This document shows positions 30,401-43,683 of a stretch of 64,000 nt of DNA, piece after piece (position 1 is the first letter of the stretch; every line of letters begins with the position of its first letter). The position numbers and the translations under genes are program-made. The notes under the pieces were generated by a model that did not search any database, was not told the origin of the DNA, and saw nothing but the letters and a program-made list of their open reading frames with translations. This stretch comes from Lithospermum erythrorhizon (lineage: Eukaryota; Streptophyta; Magnoliopsida; Boraginales; Boraginaceae), in NCBI GenBank assembly GCA_019722365.1, contig JADFUC010001351.1, forward strand, positions 1,612,001 through 1,676,000. The letters are read 5' to 3'.

Positions 30401-30444
30401 TTACAAACTTGGTAAGCCGCATGGACGAAATTGTCGAAGACTAA
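24465..30444 (+). CDS. Four-BRCT-domain protein, At4g02110-like
   Basis: Ten exons: 24465-24557, 24820-24909, 25413-25517, 25909-26010, 26094-26178, 26781-26850, 27028-27072, 27275-29623, 29796-30012, 30139-30444; 1153 residues. N-terminal tandem BRCTs occupy about residues 10-97 and 100-197, with hallmark Trp in LVTSLWVEHS and LVNHCWLEDW. A long, Lys/Ser/Glu-rich linker, probably disordered (about 200-915), is encoded by the single large exon 8. A C-terminal BRCT pair follows (about 918-1120; VWFLLSGHKF..., ASGRWILKTDYL, then a second module ending FLRHEIPCVLADYLVEY). BRCT pairs bind phosphoserine peptides in DNA-damage or chromatin complexes (family knowledge); the layout matches the plant BRCT protein At4g02110. 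KKKRK-like basic clusters in the linker suggest nuclear location. The linker has an internal tandem repeat (see separate entry). Confidence 0.9.
24583..24788. mobile_element. MITE-like element in BRCT intron 1
   Basis: Fills most of the 262-bp first intron. The left end is tactcttccgtttttttcc and the right end inverted is tactacctccattccaaaa, a weak Stowaway-type terminus pair. Internal sequence (ttaattttgatcgttgaaaatc) is non-coding. Old and diverged. Confidence 0.4.
28713..29003 (+). repeat. In-frame tandem duplication in the BRCT linker
   Basis: Two ~145-bp copies in exon 8, 28713-28858 and 28861-29003, each beginning EEVKKDAFNVDTQEKKPKK and ending with RAKGDDQII then GGN or CGN. The copies are highly similar and differ by an in-frame deletion of two codons (the IKS of copy 1 becomes N in copy 2) and some substitutions, so the duplication is fairly recent. 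It extends a basic (KKPKK, EKKRK) segment around residues 676-773. Confidence 0.9.
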
Positions 30445-33400
30445 GCTTAGCCAGAGTACACAAATTTTGAGAGATATAGCATGTCAAATCTGTGAATCAC
30501 GCGATAGAGGAGAGGTAATGTCGATTTGTGGCGATGGCTGTGGTTTGTCTGGTTGTAGCACAGGGTATCCACATTGATCGCCGTGATCCACCCCTAGCGT
30601 GGTTCCCCAAGAAGACTGGTTTGTCCAATATGCATAACGATTGAGAATGTAACTATTGGTTTGTCCAAGTGGCGAGAGAGTAATTTAAATGAAGGACTGA
30701 GGTATAAGTTCTTGCTGGGTCATTCATAAGGTAAGACTTTTCATCTTCGAAGTCATTAGTTTCGACTATTTTGTAACCAGGTAATGGAACAGAGATTTTG
30801 CCTGGTGATGAGCTGCCTTGCTTGAGAGTTGAGATATCCATTTCTATGTTGGATGAGCACAATCTTCTCATGTAATTTACTAATCTGTAATAATATATCT
30901 CAACCTTAGCTAATGTTGATATGCTTTTTAATTGTACAAGAAACAGTCAAAGGGGAACTGAATTTGATTCTACTTCCTGGACCAATGAATTTTTAAAGTG
31001 TTTTTCGCCCCTCATTGTCATTGTACTATCTTTCACATGGTAATTCCATTTCTAATACTTCATAATCCAGATGTATTTACCTTGGAAGAACTATCATGAA
31101 ATTATGATCACACTCTTCCCCTCAGTTGATTTCTATATGGTTCAAAGAATATGTGCCTGTTGCTCGAGTGAAGATATCGATTTCGTCCCATCACATCTTC
31201 CTTGTTTTGTTGATAACTATGTGAGCTTGCTTGATGGTCATTCCGAGGCTTGAAAACTATAGATATTTTATCACACTAGTTAGGGTCTAACTATATAAAT
31301 ATGAAGTAGTCATTGTAGGTCAATTTTCAGAATTGGATTTCAACTAGCTTCGCAGTTGGTACACTCAGATAACAATCCTCAAGTGCAAAATGACTGCATT
31401 GGAATTGCATGTTTTACCAATTCAATTTTTTTTTTTTTAATGTTTTCACAATAATTTATGCATAATGGTATCATAATTTAAATTCTCTGAGTTCATAACA
31501 AGATTCCAGAATTAAGAATTTGTGGAAATCAGACAAAGAATAAAAATAAAAGACACCAATGGAAATCTGAGTTAATTCCAACTCTATCTCTAACCTCATC
31601 ATCTCTTATCTTTTCACATTCTGACCCCCCAATAATACAATAATCTAAGCATCTAATTCTACAATTGCAATCATAGTTCTAAGATTGAAGATAGAGAAAT
31701 GATAAAAAAAAAATATATATAAAAAATATGACTAAAAGTTTAGAGCACATGATTCCCTCACATGCCACAACTGACATCATCATATCTGGCCACGACCTCT
31801 CATTTTTTTAATGTTCCAAACACTAAAACATAAGTCTTCTTTTTCATTTATAATCTATACATATCTATCCTTTCATTTATCATTCGCTCACACGACTAAA
31901 TAAACAATTCGTGATCAAACAGAATATTAAAAAGATATATACTCAAATGATAAATAAAATGAAATATTCGGGAGTATATGTAATCAAACATACCTTATTC
32001 TAAACTTCATAAATACTTCAATAAGACACATTATATTTTGGTGTATGTATGGAGATGCAGAACATAATATTGGAGTAAAGTGCCAATACTTTTAGGCATA
32101 TCCAGCTAAACCGCATATGGACTTGCAGCAACATATCGATCAGATTGGTTTCAAGATTGAACTTATTCACTAATTAAATAAAGTTTTAAACTAATAAAGT
32201 ACCTACATATTAAATAAAATTCTCTTATTAGGCAACAAGTACTTAAAAAATTCAAACTGGATTCAAGATCTGCACATTTATAATTTGTCTAATATGTAAG
32301 AAACCAATCCAAACTGCTAAAAATCTAATAGGAATGATTTTAAATTCTTCATATCTTTTTTATTATAAAATAATTATGTACATTATTGCCAATAGCTTCT
32401 ATTATTGTACTTTCTTGCATCTCTTACATTTTTACAGATAACAAAAGTGCAGTCCTTTTTGGGTTGCACGTGACTCTCATTCAGATACCACTTTCTCTCA
32501 GATGTCTCCTATTAGTATCAACATAATAACGTACCATTTTAGTTCTCAATTAATCATGCAATACTGCTAGCAAAAGTAGTAATATTAATTTGGAGATTAT
32601 TGTTATGATGTCTTTAGTAATTTATAAAATCTAACATTGTTAGTGACATTGAATATTATGTAATTTCTGAATTATGCTTGCCATATATGCTATATATAAA
32701 ACATGATGATATATGCTAATGTATCTATATACTTAGACATACATTTTTTTTTATTTAGACATGCATATTAATATATTTCTTTAAAGATAGTACCATTTAT
32801 TTTTTTAATGACCATTTGAACAAATTTTGAGGTGTTAATTAACACATATAATTTTGATTTGAATAAAAACCATCATATAAAAAAATATTGAAATGTAAAA
32901 TTCAACGACCGTTTAGGGATACGTTTATATAAATTAAAGTATTAGTTTTATTTTATTTTTATTTTTTTTTTCTTTGCCTTAAAGTATTAGTTTTATGAGT
33001 TGAAGGCAAGATGGAGCTCTGAATCTCGATTATCTAAAAGGAAAGAGATTACAGACACACAAGGAAAGATGCCCCAGTTTTGAGCAAATTAAGATTTGAT
33101 ACATCAAAATGTGCTCTCTTTTGGACAATTGGAAAATCGTTGAAGGAATATTTGTACTGCTTTTGGTACAAAGATGACCTAAGCTAATTTATCAAGATTG
33201 GAGCTTTGACTTCAAAAGTAATTTTCCATGAAAAATTAATCTAAAAATGAATCATTTTAGATTGAGGTTAGCAAAAAAAGATTTATATGGTCTAGATATA
33301 ATTCAATGTACTACTGTATGATTTGCATGGAGTTGATGAATAGAACAAGAGAGTACAACACTTGATGCAGAACCTGACTTACCAAAATCATTGTTTGAGC

Positions 33401-34640
33401 TTATCATGATAACTTTTTTCTGCTGCTTTAATTTACTTCTGTACCATTTTCCAAACTCCAAAGCATAGAATCTAATGTACTACAGTATCCAACACTTCCA
33501 TATTTATCCCTTTTTTTTCTTTTTAATTTATAGAAGTAAGAAAACTATGCCATAACATTGTTTGGGGATGGAAGATTAGTGAAATACAAAATGAGTATCA
33601 TTTACTTGTTTTTTTACTTTATTTTACTTCAAATAATCATTAATTCATATTTGATGGTCTCTTGATTTTTAAGACAAAAGTTTCAACAATAAATCATTTC
33701 AAAAATGTTAGAATAAAAGTTCTAAAAACATACTACCACTATTCTCTAAAGGGACTAGTGGAATTTAAACTTCCAACATTTTTTTGTTTTTTTAGTTAAA
33801 ACCTAGATATTAAGGTTTGAATCATCCACCTCTATTTTTATAAATAAATGTCTAACTACTATACCAAATCTCCACTTTTAAAATTTCCAACTTTTGAAAT
33901 ATTAAGTTACGGAGTATTACATATCATTTTATTAATAGATCATTTACAATTAATTTTTTATTATCACCGCTTAAAAAAACTCTCTAAAAAACATCTTAAT
34001 TTTAACCCCCTATAATCCTCCATATAGAGGAAAATACAAGTATCAATAGTGAAGAACCATGCACCTCGCCACCTCGGACTGGGTGAATGTCTCATCAAAG
34101 ATTGACAGTGAAACCATTTTATAAGATCAAGGAGGGAGTTGTCAAATCATCCATTCAATGTCACTTCTAGAGCTACTAGTGGCACTGTGTGCATTTTAAT
34201 TCTTTTGCCAATGAGGTTAAAAGCTTGTCCTAAAAATAAAGTTCAAAGTTTTTTTGCCCCACTTACACCACTACAGGTATACAGATCAGGTTTTACTATG
34301 GTATAAAAATCTGTGCAATGCTAAAAATAAGAAATCTAAATACTGAAAAGATACAAAAAGGATGCAAAAAAGTAGGCAACCATTGTTAATCATGTCAAGA
34401 AAAAGCTTCAAGCACTCATAGGGTATTTTACTTAATAATAAAATATTTACATGTAATACATTGATTATTTCCTTTTAAGGAATACTCTATTTTCCTTTAC
34501 TAAAGAATTTCAGGTAGTGAGATTAACGAGCAAATTGGATGAAATTGGCCCCCGAAAAGGATATCTGCAATTTGATTTCCAAAGCGACATAAAAGCTCTA
34601 CTGATCCCCAAAATAACGATTCGTATCGACAAATTAATCA
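30445..34640. other. Intergenic, BRCT 3' flank then AT-rich DNA
   Basis: Bases 30445-30900 are probably the BRCT 3' UTR. Beyond that I see no gene or clear element to 34640. A CACGTG G-box occurs near 32467 in 'gcacgtgactctc' without a linked gene. Confidence 0.4.
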
Positions 34641-34649
34641 CACGAGATC

Positions 34650-34795
34650 ATGATCAAATTTGAATTTTGAGACTTGTTAAGGTCATTTTTGTAAAAAAGA
34701 TGTTTTACATCCCCGCAGAATTAGCCACCAATTCACAAGTCTCAAAATTCAAATTTGACCTTAACAAGTCTAAAAATTTAAATTTGATCTCAAAT
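34650..34795. repeat. Inverted repeat / hairpin
   Basis: The left arm 'caaatttgaattttgagact tgttaaggtca' (about 34653-34685) is repeated in inverted form by 'tgaccttaacaagtct...aaatttgatc' (about 34757-34790). A further inverted half-copy, 'acaagtctcaaaattcaaat', lies between them. The transcribed RNA could fold into a hairpin of about 33 bp. Most likely a decayed MITE or foldback element. Confidence 0.6.
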
Positions 34796-35164
34796 CGCCG
34801 GCCATCGCTAATAAATTAATCATATCTTTGGCACCAAAGCCAGTAACTTTTGCGCCACTTTCAAGCGACCAAACCGTATTCTGCATCACTATCGTGATCA
34901 AAGCCGCAATCGATACCACTTTTAAGAGATTATTTCGACACCGCTTCCTCGAGATTAAGTATTCCTTTCATCTCGAAAAGTTATTTAGTTTTACATTTTA
35001 ACTTAGACCTTTTATACATACTTCCTATATCTCAATTTAATTCATCATCTCACTTAAAAGTACTTTATTAAAATAATGATTGGTTTTACTATTTTTAAGT
35101 AGAGAAAAATATTAACCAATAAAAATAAAAATATTAGGAGACAAAAAGATTTTTTTTTAACTCC

Positions 35165-38040
35165 AATTTGAATTACGCGCAAAACGCGTGTAAACTATAA
35201 TCGACAAAGAAGCGCGAAAGACAAACGATATCTTTTATTATCACTTAGCCATGGTCGTATCGTAGAATCATTCTTTTGGTCAGAATATACTTGCCATGTG
35301 TGGAGTGAATTCATTTATAATAGTCGCGGAATGAGCATATATATACGTACGGTCAGAATTTACTGGAATATAGAAACGATACGATAATGAATAAATTTAA
35401 ATTGAGGCATGTAGATGTTATCAATGAATAGTATAATCTAGTGATAAGCATTTATAAGAAAGCTTTTATTATGTTTATGAGATATTATGTGAACTATGAA
35501 GACGACACTATAACGTGATTCATTTGTCGGATGATGCACATGATATTAGATAACAGAGTTTATCGAAGCAGTCACACAAGACAAATCGAAGCCATGTAAA
35601 GAATCAAGACGCCTAAATTTTATAAGGCTTTTGATCAAATAACCCGACTTTTTAAGCGATTCAAGAATAATCGAAGATCGGCTCTACTTAAAAACAAACC
35701 GAACTGTAAAAAATATGTCCAAGATTACTCATCTTTTCCTTCCTACCAAGAAAGGAAACGACACCTCGTGTCATGAGTTTTGGGACACCTTTCATTTACT
35801 TAAGCCGATACACCTCAAGGTCATGATTATTTCATGTTAGCATAACCTATCTTAATCTACTTATAAAAAAACAAAGACACAAAAATATTTTTTGCTCTGT
35901 TAGTCACACCTCCCCCTCCCCATTTCCTCAAATTTTTCTTTCCTTATTTTATTCTTCCTCTTAAATCATAACCTTAAAGTCAAGCCAGCCAAATAAGAAA
36001 AGTCATTGACGTCGTAATGCGCGATTCAAGAAGAAGCGTTATCACATTTGGCTTCGACTAGATTTAGCACTATATCACACATTTATAATCTTTCATATAT
36101 TATTTAATACGCTAGACAGATATTTTGCCGTCAGAAGCGATAACTATTAAAAGGATTACTTAGTATGTCGATATGATAATTCAATTTTGTGCGGATATAT
36201 GAAAAGTTATTAATCGAGATGATTTAAGAGAAACGCGACGTTGATATATTAGCGCGATATAATGGTACACATGAGCAAGCATTTAACGGCTGATAACTAA
36301 TCAATAGACAGAACCATGTCAATATCAATATACGCAGATATCGATGTTATGTATTTGAAATATTATGATACACTATGGCATAAAGTCATAATGTTATATA
36401 ATTTGTTAAACGAGATTATATATAGCTTAGTATCGTAATTTAATATAAAGGAATAAATCATTGTTTGTTAACATTAAAGCGACGAGATAAAAAAATTAAA
36501 AATGAATTAGCTATATTCATGAATATAAGATGTCGAGATTTATGATGCTATGCGAAGATAATACGACGATGTAACGCAGAAGACATGAAAGCTGACATGA
36601 CAAGCCGAATATGAGATAAGGATTTGATACGAAGTTAATAATAAAGTTGATATTAACATTATCATAGCACGGGTTACATATAAATTAGATATTGTCTATA
36701 TGTGTGTATCAGATAATCTTATAGTTGTAAAGAGACGGTATATCGATATGTTTTTGATAGTGAGATGATGACAACTTTGGCCAATTATCAGCCAGAAGTA
36801 GCTGGGAAAAATACCATACGTGATCGCTAATTACGTTACTACTGACACACAAGCGTTCTCACGATTGATAGCGACATATGGAAAGAACGTAAAGTAATAA
36901 TAAACGGATAAATGATTTGTGACAGATGTATCGAGAAATTATCGAGGTCAATTTGCATTTAAATGAGATTTACATGTATTAAAGACGACAAGCATGACAT
37001 GGCTAAATATTACGAAAAGTTTACGCTGATTGCCATGACTTACGATTGATATGTCCGGTATTCTCTAATCAACTGGTCCCATGTGATCATCTAAGGATCT
37101 GCGAAATCAACGAATTCGCGCTGTCTCAGATTTGTTAATCAACTACCTATAGTCCGGTATTCACTATGGTCAGTACGATGAAGCAAACGATTGCGCTATG
37201 GAACTCTATTCCGGTTAGTCTAGATGTTTAGATGATCTGATGATTCCATTTAAAGTAACGGTAATCGATTATTAGCATTGTTTGGTCCTTGTTGGCTGAG
37301 TGTAAGAACGTTTACTTTCGATTATTATTATATTATTGTATCTCAAGCCATATGAGTGTAAGAACGAGCCGAAGCTGATTATTATATTATTTGTCCTCGT
37401 TATTTGAGTAGAAACAACGAGCGACAAGATTATTATATGTAATTTAATAGAAATGAATAAAGTTATATCGAAAGCTTGATTTCAGAAAATGATACTATAT
37501 TATATTTAACTATTTCCGATATTATCGCTATCTCGATATTATCAATTATTTCAGGTTTTATCAGATTAAATCGTTTTGAGATATTAAATTACGCTATGAT
37601 CATACTGGCGCCGACTAGCCGACATTTAATAAGTACGATAAAATATAACGAAAGAATTATCACTTATATTATACGCTTATATACGCGCTACCGGGAGATT
37701 CACTAGCTTTCACAAGCTTACCCTTCTATTTTGACTTCAAAATGGGTTGCTTGGTTGCTCGCAAAAACAAGACGAAACATCATTCAAGGCGACGAACAAG
37801 TACCATGATTCTGGACGCTGCTGTGATATCCTCAACAAATTTTCAAATACAGACTCATTTTTTGCTAAAAGATATATTTGGAACGCACAGATACGATTGG
37901 TAATGACACGCAAATTACGGTTGGTGAATATTGTCGTTGTCCCAGACTGCCTAAAAAGATACCACGCTAGACAAGCTCTTCCATTCTTTGGCCTGCGTCA
38001 GGACACACTGGACAAGTTTATCCCGCTTCATTAATCTAAC
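35165..38040. other. CpG-retaining AT-rich block of unknown origin
   Basis: Within otherwise CpG-poor intergenic DNA this ~2.9-kb stretch has frequent CG dinucleotides (for example acgcgtg, gcgcgat, gaaacgcgacg, aacgagc) while staying AT-rich. Apart from 35880-36000, which looks like ordinary flanking sequence, no frame longer than about 95 codons and no protein similarity is seen. Short internal repeats occur at 37050-37200 (tccggtattc twice) and 37300-37400 (gagtgtaagaacg twice). Not recognised. Confidence 0.4.
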
Positions 38041-38699
38041 TCCTACGACGATCGACCTAATGGCCGTTACAAGAAGTTGATCAATCATAGTGAAATAAAA
38101 AAAAGTTTTGCTAAATAATCAATTAAATTAAGATAAAAAAATATGTTACTATAAACATCATGATTTTAAGTATAATAAAGACATAATCTCCACATCAAGA
38201 ACTGATGCATCATTACTCGATTGTAGTTCCATTTTCTATCTTTTCATTACAAAACAAAGAAAAATTACTTGCTTTCTATGGAATTGAGTACATTGTTTGG
38301 ATATTAATGTGCTTTGCGTATGTTGAACACTAAGTAAATTAAATGCACACCTAAAGCATACGCTTGTACAATAAGACAACTATCAATTCTGTTCATTTGA
38401 AGCAAAGTAATCTTCTAATGCAATAAAGACATGGTCCAACAATTTTTTTTATTAATATCTTCACTTTCGCCTATTTACACGATACTCCAACGCCAGGCTA
38501 TTTTCGTGAAATGAATCTGCATCAATGCAATTTATCGCTTACAACTGCCCCACTATCCTGCACCAAATCAACAATTAACTCTAAGAATTATTGATAGTTG
38601 GAAATATAGAAAGTGAAAGTCTTCATGGTTTTTCTTACCCAAAATAAGCTTAACACGCATACAAATCATCCTAAAAAAATAAATAAAATCGATATCAGA

Positions 38700-40250
38700 A
38701 TCTTTTTTCAGATTGGCGACATAATAAATTACATAATACCTAAGATAAAATAACGGGTATTTATAGAACAAATAATACGTTATTTTTGAAAGAACTATGA
38801 AAAGCGGAATAATGTTAATCACGTAACTTTCAAATATTTTAATGTGAGTTATTACAGCAATACATAAATACAATTATTTATTTTAATTCTTCAATATCGT
38901 TGTATAACTTTAAAAGTGAACTAACGGTAGCCATGTAACTTTCAAATATTTTAATTATGATCATAATAATGAAGTATTAATATAAACACAATTATTTATT
39001 TTAATTATCCAATGTAGCCACAGAACATCGTTTCGCTACTTCTTCAAGCATGTGTTTTTTATGTTTAATCATTTTAATTCCCATTGTTATTTAATTATTA
39101 TCAGAGTTTGATAACCATTATTTCGGAATTGATCATACATTTATTAAATTATAACTATTTTAATTAATTCAAAAGAATATATATTTTTGTATTTATTTAT
39201 ATTCAACTTTTTGGTTTTTATTAATATAATCAAAAGTATAACAACATCAATGTTAATTTTGTGTAAACAAAAGCGATTAAATGTAAACAACATACCATAA
39301 TGAATATTTTCTTTTATTCATTTAAATATTTAATGAAAATATAAAAATGTCTTGACATCTCCCATCATCTTTCATCGATTTTTATGTTCTAATAGAGTCG
39401 TAGAAAACAGACAGGTAATATAATTTGAAAGAGTTAAATTATAATATTCTTGGAAGCTTTGTTTTTGCCTTCTTACCTGAAACGAATTAACAACATTATA
39501 CTTTAATCATTCTAAGAAATGAATAAAGTTAATATTGTAATATTTTTTTTGCTATTTGAGTTACATTGCTGAAATTGCATGCATTTCTAAGATAAAAATA
39601 ATGGATATTTATTATTAACAAAGAATATTATTTTTTATGCTATTTAATGTTTAATGGTAATCACGTAATTTAAACATTTAACGCTGAAGCATGCAAGAAA
39701 TATATAAATATAATTAGTTAATTTTAATTATTCAATATTTTTGTATAACTTTCAAAAGCGCTTAATAATAAAAACATGAACTTCTAAATATTTTATTCAT
39801 GAACTATAATTAAAATAAACTACTAATAACATAAACACCATTATTTATATTAATTATCCAATAGAGTCATGTAATATCAAGTTGTAAACTTATTTTTTAC
39901 GTTTAATGCATTTTTAATTCTCATTATTATTTAATTTATTATCAAGTTCGATAATCATTGGGACGCCTTGCAAATAACTTTATTCTATGAGTAATAGCCT
40001 TTTAACAAAAAATGGAAGAAACACATTAGTTGATGAACTAATAATATAAACACCATTATTTATATTAATTATCCAATGTAGTCGAAGAATATCAAGTCAG
40101 AATTTCTATTTTGCATGCTTAACGCATTTTTAACTCTTATTATTATTGAAGTCGATAATCATTGGGACGTCTTCAGAATAATTTTATTTCAGGAGTAATA
40201 TAACGTTAACAAAAAACGAAAAAAACACATTAATCGATTTACAATTTTAT
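38700..40250. repeat. Long direct repeat, about 0.84 kb period plus partial third copy
   Basis: Blocks recur in the same order: 'tttattttaattatccaatgtag' at about 38993, a similar block at about 39837, and another at about 40054; and 'gataaycattgggacgycttc' at about 39951 and 40154, with a diverged form at about 39108. Spacing is about 840 bp between copies 1 and 2 and about 217 bp to the partial copy 3. No coding capacity. Could be a degraded satellite-like or nested TE array. Confidence 0.55.
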
Positions 40251-41088
40251 AGCGTATAAATATGTATTAAAACTTGAAGAATGGTGAGATCTTGTGGAAT
40301 GTCAGGTGTTGACAGAGTGCATGATGGATAAGACTAACATTTTGGGACACCAACCATCAATCGGAAAACATTTTTTATTAAAAAAAAATTCTGTGAAAGC
40401 AGCTTTACTGTGACGCAGCTTAGTCGCGAAAGTTTTCAGCTTCTGAACGTATATAAATTTTATATACGCCTTCTTAAAAGAAGCACGAATGAGGTTTGAA
40501 CTCGATTATATTTGAAATATAATGTCAAGTTGAATCCATCATTTATCGAAATATAATATCAAATTAAATTCGTTTATTTTACCACTCTGACAATTTAATT
40601 AATGTAAAACATTGATACATGAGATTGGAGCCAAAAGTCCTTTCTTTTTCTCTGTCAAGATCAACTGCAAAAATGCAAAGCCATAAATACCCCCATGAAG
40701 TCTTTAACCCAACCCCCTTTCTTTATGAGTGATTGCATTTATTAGCTTCCCATTTCAAGACTTCTATTTTGAAACTTAAAGGTCAGGTCAGACTTATTTC
40801 CCAGTCTCAGAATCTTCTAAAATGAGGCAATTTTTTTTGCACCAAATTAATTTATGCACAAACACAAAAGATAAATAAAATAAAGGGAAAATCATGAATA
40901 GTAGTAGTAGTACTAAAATATGGTAAACAAAATTTGGTCCATCAAGTAGTAGAGGCAACATTTTTAATTTGTACAAAAATATGGATCATAATTAAATATT
41001 CCGAGCACAATATTGACATCCCATAACTTCAAATTTATTCCACATTGGATTCTTGATTTGGTGCTTATTCCCATAGTGAATTCTTAAC
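40251..41088. other. 3' flank of the TPR gene
   Basis: No gene recognised. The last few hundred bases before 41089 are presumably the 3' UTR of the minus-strand TPR gene. Confidence 0.4.
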
Positions 41089-43683
41089 TTAGCAGCTTAG
41101 AGCTTCATACTTCATTGGAAGTGGACGATTGAAACCAGCTTGTGATAGTAAATTCCCTACAATTGCAAGGTCTCTACAGAACACTCCTTGATACACTGCT
41201 CCAGTGGCAGATTTTGATGCGGTGGCGATGACCGTCTTATTTTCACTAATCCGATCATCATCAAAAGCTGGTCTAGTGGTGGTGGGGACAGGCTTATTTT
41301 CGACCCTAGGACGTATGCCAGGCGTCTCTGAGGCGATTGGAGAGACCATAATTGATTGAACTTTAGGTGCTGCTGATTCTTGAGTGAGCTGCGGTTGAAC
41401 CTGCATTGCTTGTGTAGCTTGTAACTTGGCTGACGCCTTCTTCCTTTGCTTTTCTGCAGCTTCTTCATCCAATATAGTACTCATCAAACTAGTATAGCCT
41501 CTCTGGATCAATCTATACAGTACCAAAGCTGACATTTTAGCTCTATCCCTAGCAGAATCTGCATCAGTCTCATCAGCAAATTCACATCTCTCAATGAAAC
41601 TAATCGATTTATCCGGCTTGTGTCTCAAAATAAGCAATAGATGAGCTCTTTCCAATTCTGATCTTGTGCATCCTCTTCTAAGCCCAATCAAAGCATAGTA
41701 ATCTACATTCCCAGTTTCCCCTGAAGCAACCCTTTGCTTCAATTCTTGAATCTTAGTAGCTAATGAACAAAGTTTCCCTGGAATTTCCCTGTATTCCACA
41801 TTCTGGCGCTTCCATGCCGGTCCAGGGAGTTTTCGATCACGTAACATCGAGTTATATAAAAGCTTCAAGTGTTCTAAATCATGGAGGGAATCAGGCAAGC
41901 ACCGGACCGATTCAAACAAGCCTGCTCTGATACTAAGAGCATCAATGCAAGAAGGGTTCAATGCTAATGTATAATTACAATCCGCAATAGCCTCAGCTAA
42001 TCGGCCTGCAGACCGATAAGCCGAGGCTCTATGAAGGTAGCACTCTGCCAAGAACCCTTGAGGGGCTCCACGACGACCATCAACGATTTTGGAGAAATGC
42101 CTGATGGCTTCTGAGTGATGACCAGCATCAAGAGCTGAAATCGCCGCAGTCTTACGCCGCAAGAGCAGTTTAATGTGTGCCAACAAGTGAGAAATGCTCT
42201 CCAACTCAGTTTTGGGAGGTGAAATTGGCTGATTGTTGGTGGTGGAGATGGGGAATCTTGAAAATGAGAAACTGTCATCAGACCAGCAGACACTCTCACG
42301 GCGGAATGCAGCTGTGGCCAGTCGCTTTCCGGTCTGGAGGAGCACCATTGCATCCTCCATCAACCCCAAATGGCAACAAGCTTGTCCCAATACCAAGTAC
42401 CTAAATTAACAAGAACTTCAAAATTTAATCAAAATTGAACGCATAATTTACAACACATCAAAATCAGTTAAGGATTCAAATAAATGTTAATAAAAAGACT
42501 TCATATCGGATCAAATGTGTCATTCTTTTCATTAATTGGCTAAAATACAACTCAAGCCTTGATGAATCAGAAAGAAACAGGAGAAATTTGCAAGATGGAC
42601 ACCATTTCACATTATTTTGACTTTTTTCAACCAATTATCAATACACTCCAAAATTATCACATTTGCATATTTTTAGGATAATAATAAAGATGCCTACATG
42701 TATTTATTTTTGTCCTAATAGCATGAAAGACACCATTTTTAAAAAAACTTGTTTGCAAATTTATCAATTTGTGCTAAAAACTACCAAAATCCAATAATCT
42801 TGCAAATTCCCAAAAGAAAGAGAAACAATAATGTGACAAAATTTACCTCCATTGTCCTTCCTTTTCACAACTCTTATAGATTCCAGCCATAAATTTCTTC
42901 TTCAAATCAGACACACAAAAACACTTAAACACAGCTTCATTTTCACCCAATAAATCACTCCCTGAAAGGAGCTTAACTCTCTCTTTCGAAAGCTGACTCG
43001 ACGAGTTCTCAGAACTCGTCGAAGATGAGTCATCAGAAGATGAACTTGACAACATTCGTAAACTAGGAATATAATCTTGTAACATATCAGCAACATCCTT
43101 AAATCGACTTAAATAAAGCAAGCATCGCGCTTTTAACTCAAGTGCTAGCTCATAATGAGGTAAATGAGCCAATGCTGATTCCAAAAGACTCAAAGCTGAA
43201 GAAATATCATTTGTTGCAATGAGTACTTTAGCTTCTCTTACATATTTTTCCACCATCTGTAATCAAGAAAATAAAAAACCCATAAATATTTCAGAAAAAA
43301 GACGATCTTTGAAAATAAAACATACCAAGAATCATTAATGTTACCATCTTTATGAATTACTACCTACATTTCAATTTAATATAACTCGCAATAAAAAAAA
43401 CTCAATTTTGATCATAAACTAATCTTATTTAAATATTTGGTTATTAACTTGAAATATAATAACACATAAGTTTGTGTTATGTACGGTAATGTACCATCTA
43501 AATTTATTAGTATTTCGACATAAGTACAAAGTTAAACGAATGAAATATAGCTTCAAGTATCGGTTAACTTTTTATTGAATAAAAACTTCTCGTTAAATTG
43601 AAATGGAGGAAGTAATATACCTTTCGATTGGTAAGCCACCAATGTTTTTTCTCTGCATTAGCAAGAGATGGAGATATAGCCAT
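41089..43683 (-). CDS. TPR protein with C-terminal degenerate J-like domain
   Basis: Three exons: 43683-43621, 43256-42847, 42400-41089, joining in frame (R split across exons 2/3) to 594 residues. Start ATG 43683 gives MAISPSLANAEKKHWWLTNR. N-terminal and central tetratricopeptide repeats are visible (AKVLIATNDISSALSLLESA; LDAGHHSEAIRHFSKIVDG; AYRSAGRLAEAIADCNYTLA). After them comes a J-like segment, NVDYYALIGLRRGCTRSELE, followed by LRHKPDKS. Canonical DnaJ domains carry HPD; here the loop reads HKPD, so Hsp70 stimulation is doubtful. The tail is Ala/Lys/Gln-rich. A Ser-run (SSSSSDDSSSTSSENSSS) interrupts the first TPR region. Family knowledge: TPR/J-like proteins act as co-chaperone scaffolds; the exact partner is unknown. 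Length and motifs look intact. Confidence 0.85.

Noticed and set aside
30653..31253. Two ORFs of 60-72 codons after the BRCT gene
   Set aside because: Sit in the probable 3' UTR or flank and resemble no family.
37742..37903. Plus-strand 53-codon frame beginning MGCLVARKNKTKHH, with a Met-Gly-Cys N-terminus suggestive of lipidation
   Set aside because: Too short, no relative recognised, and it lies in a compositionally odd gene-free block; a chance frame is likelier.
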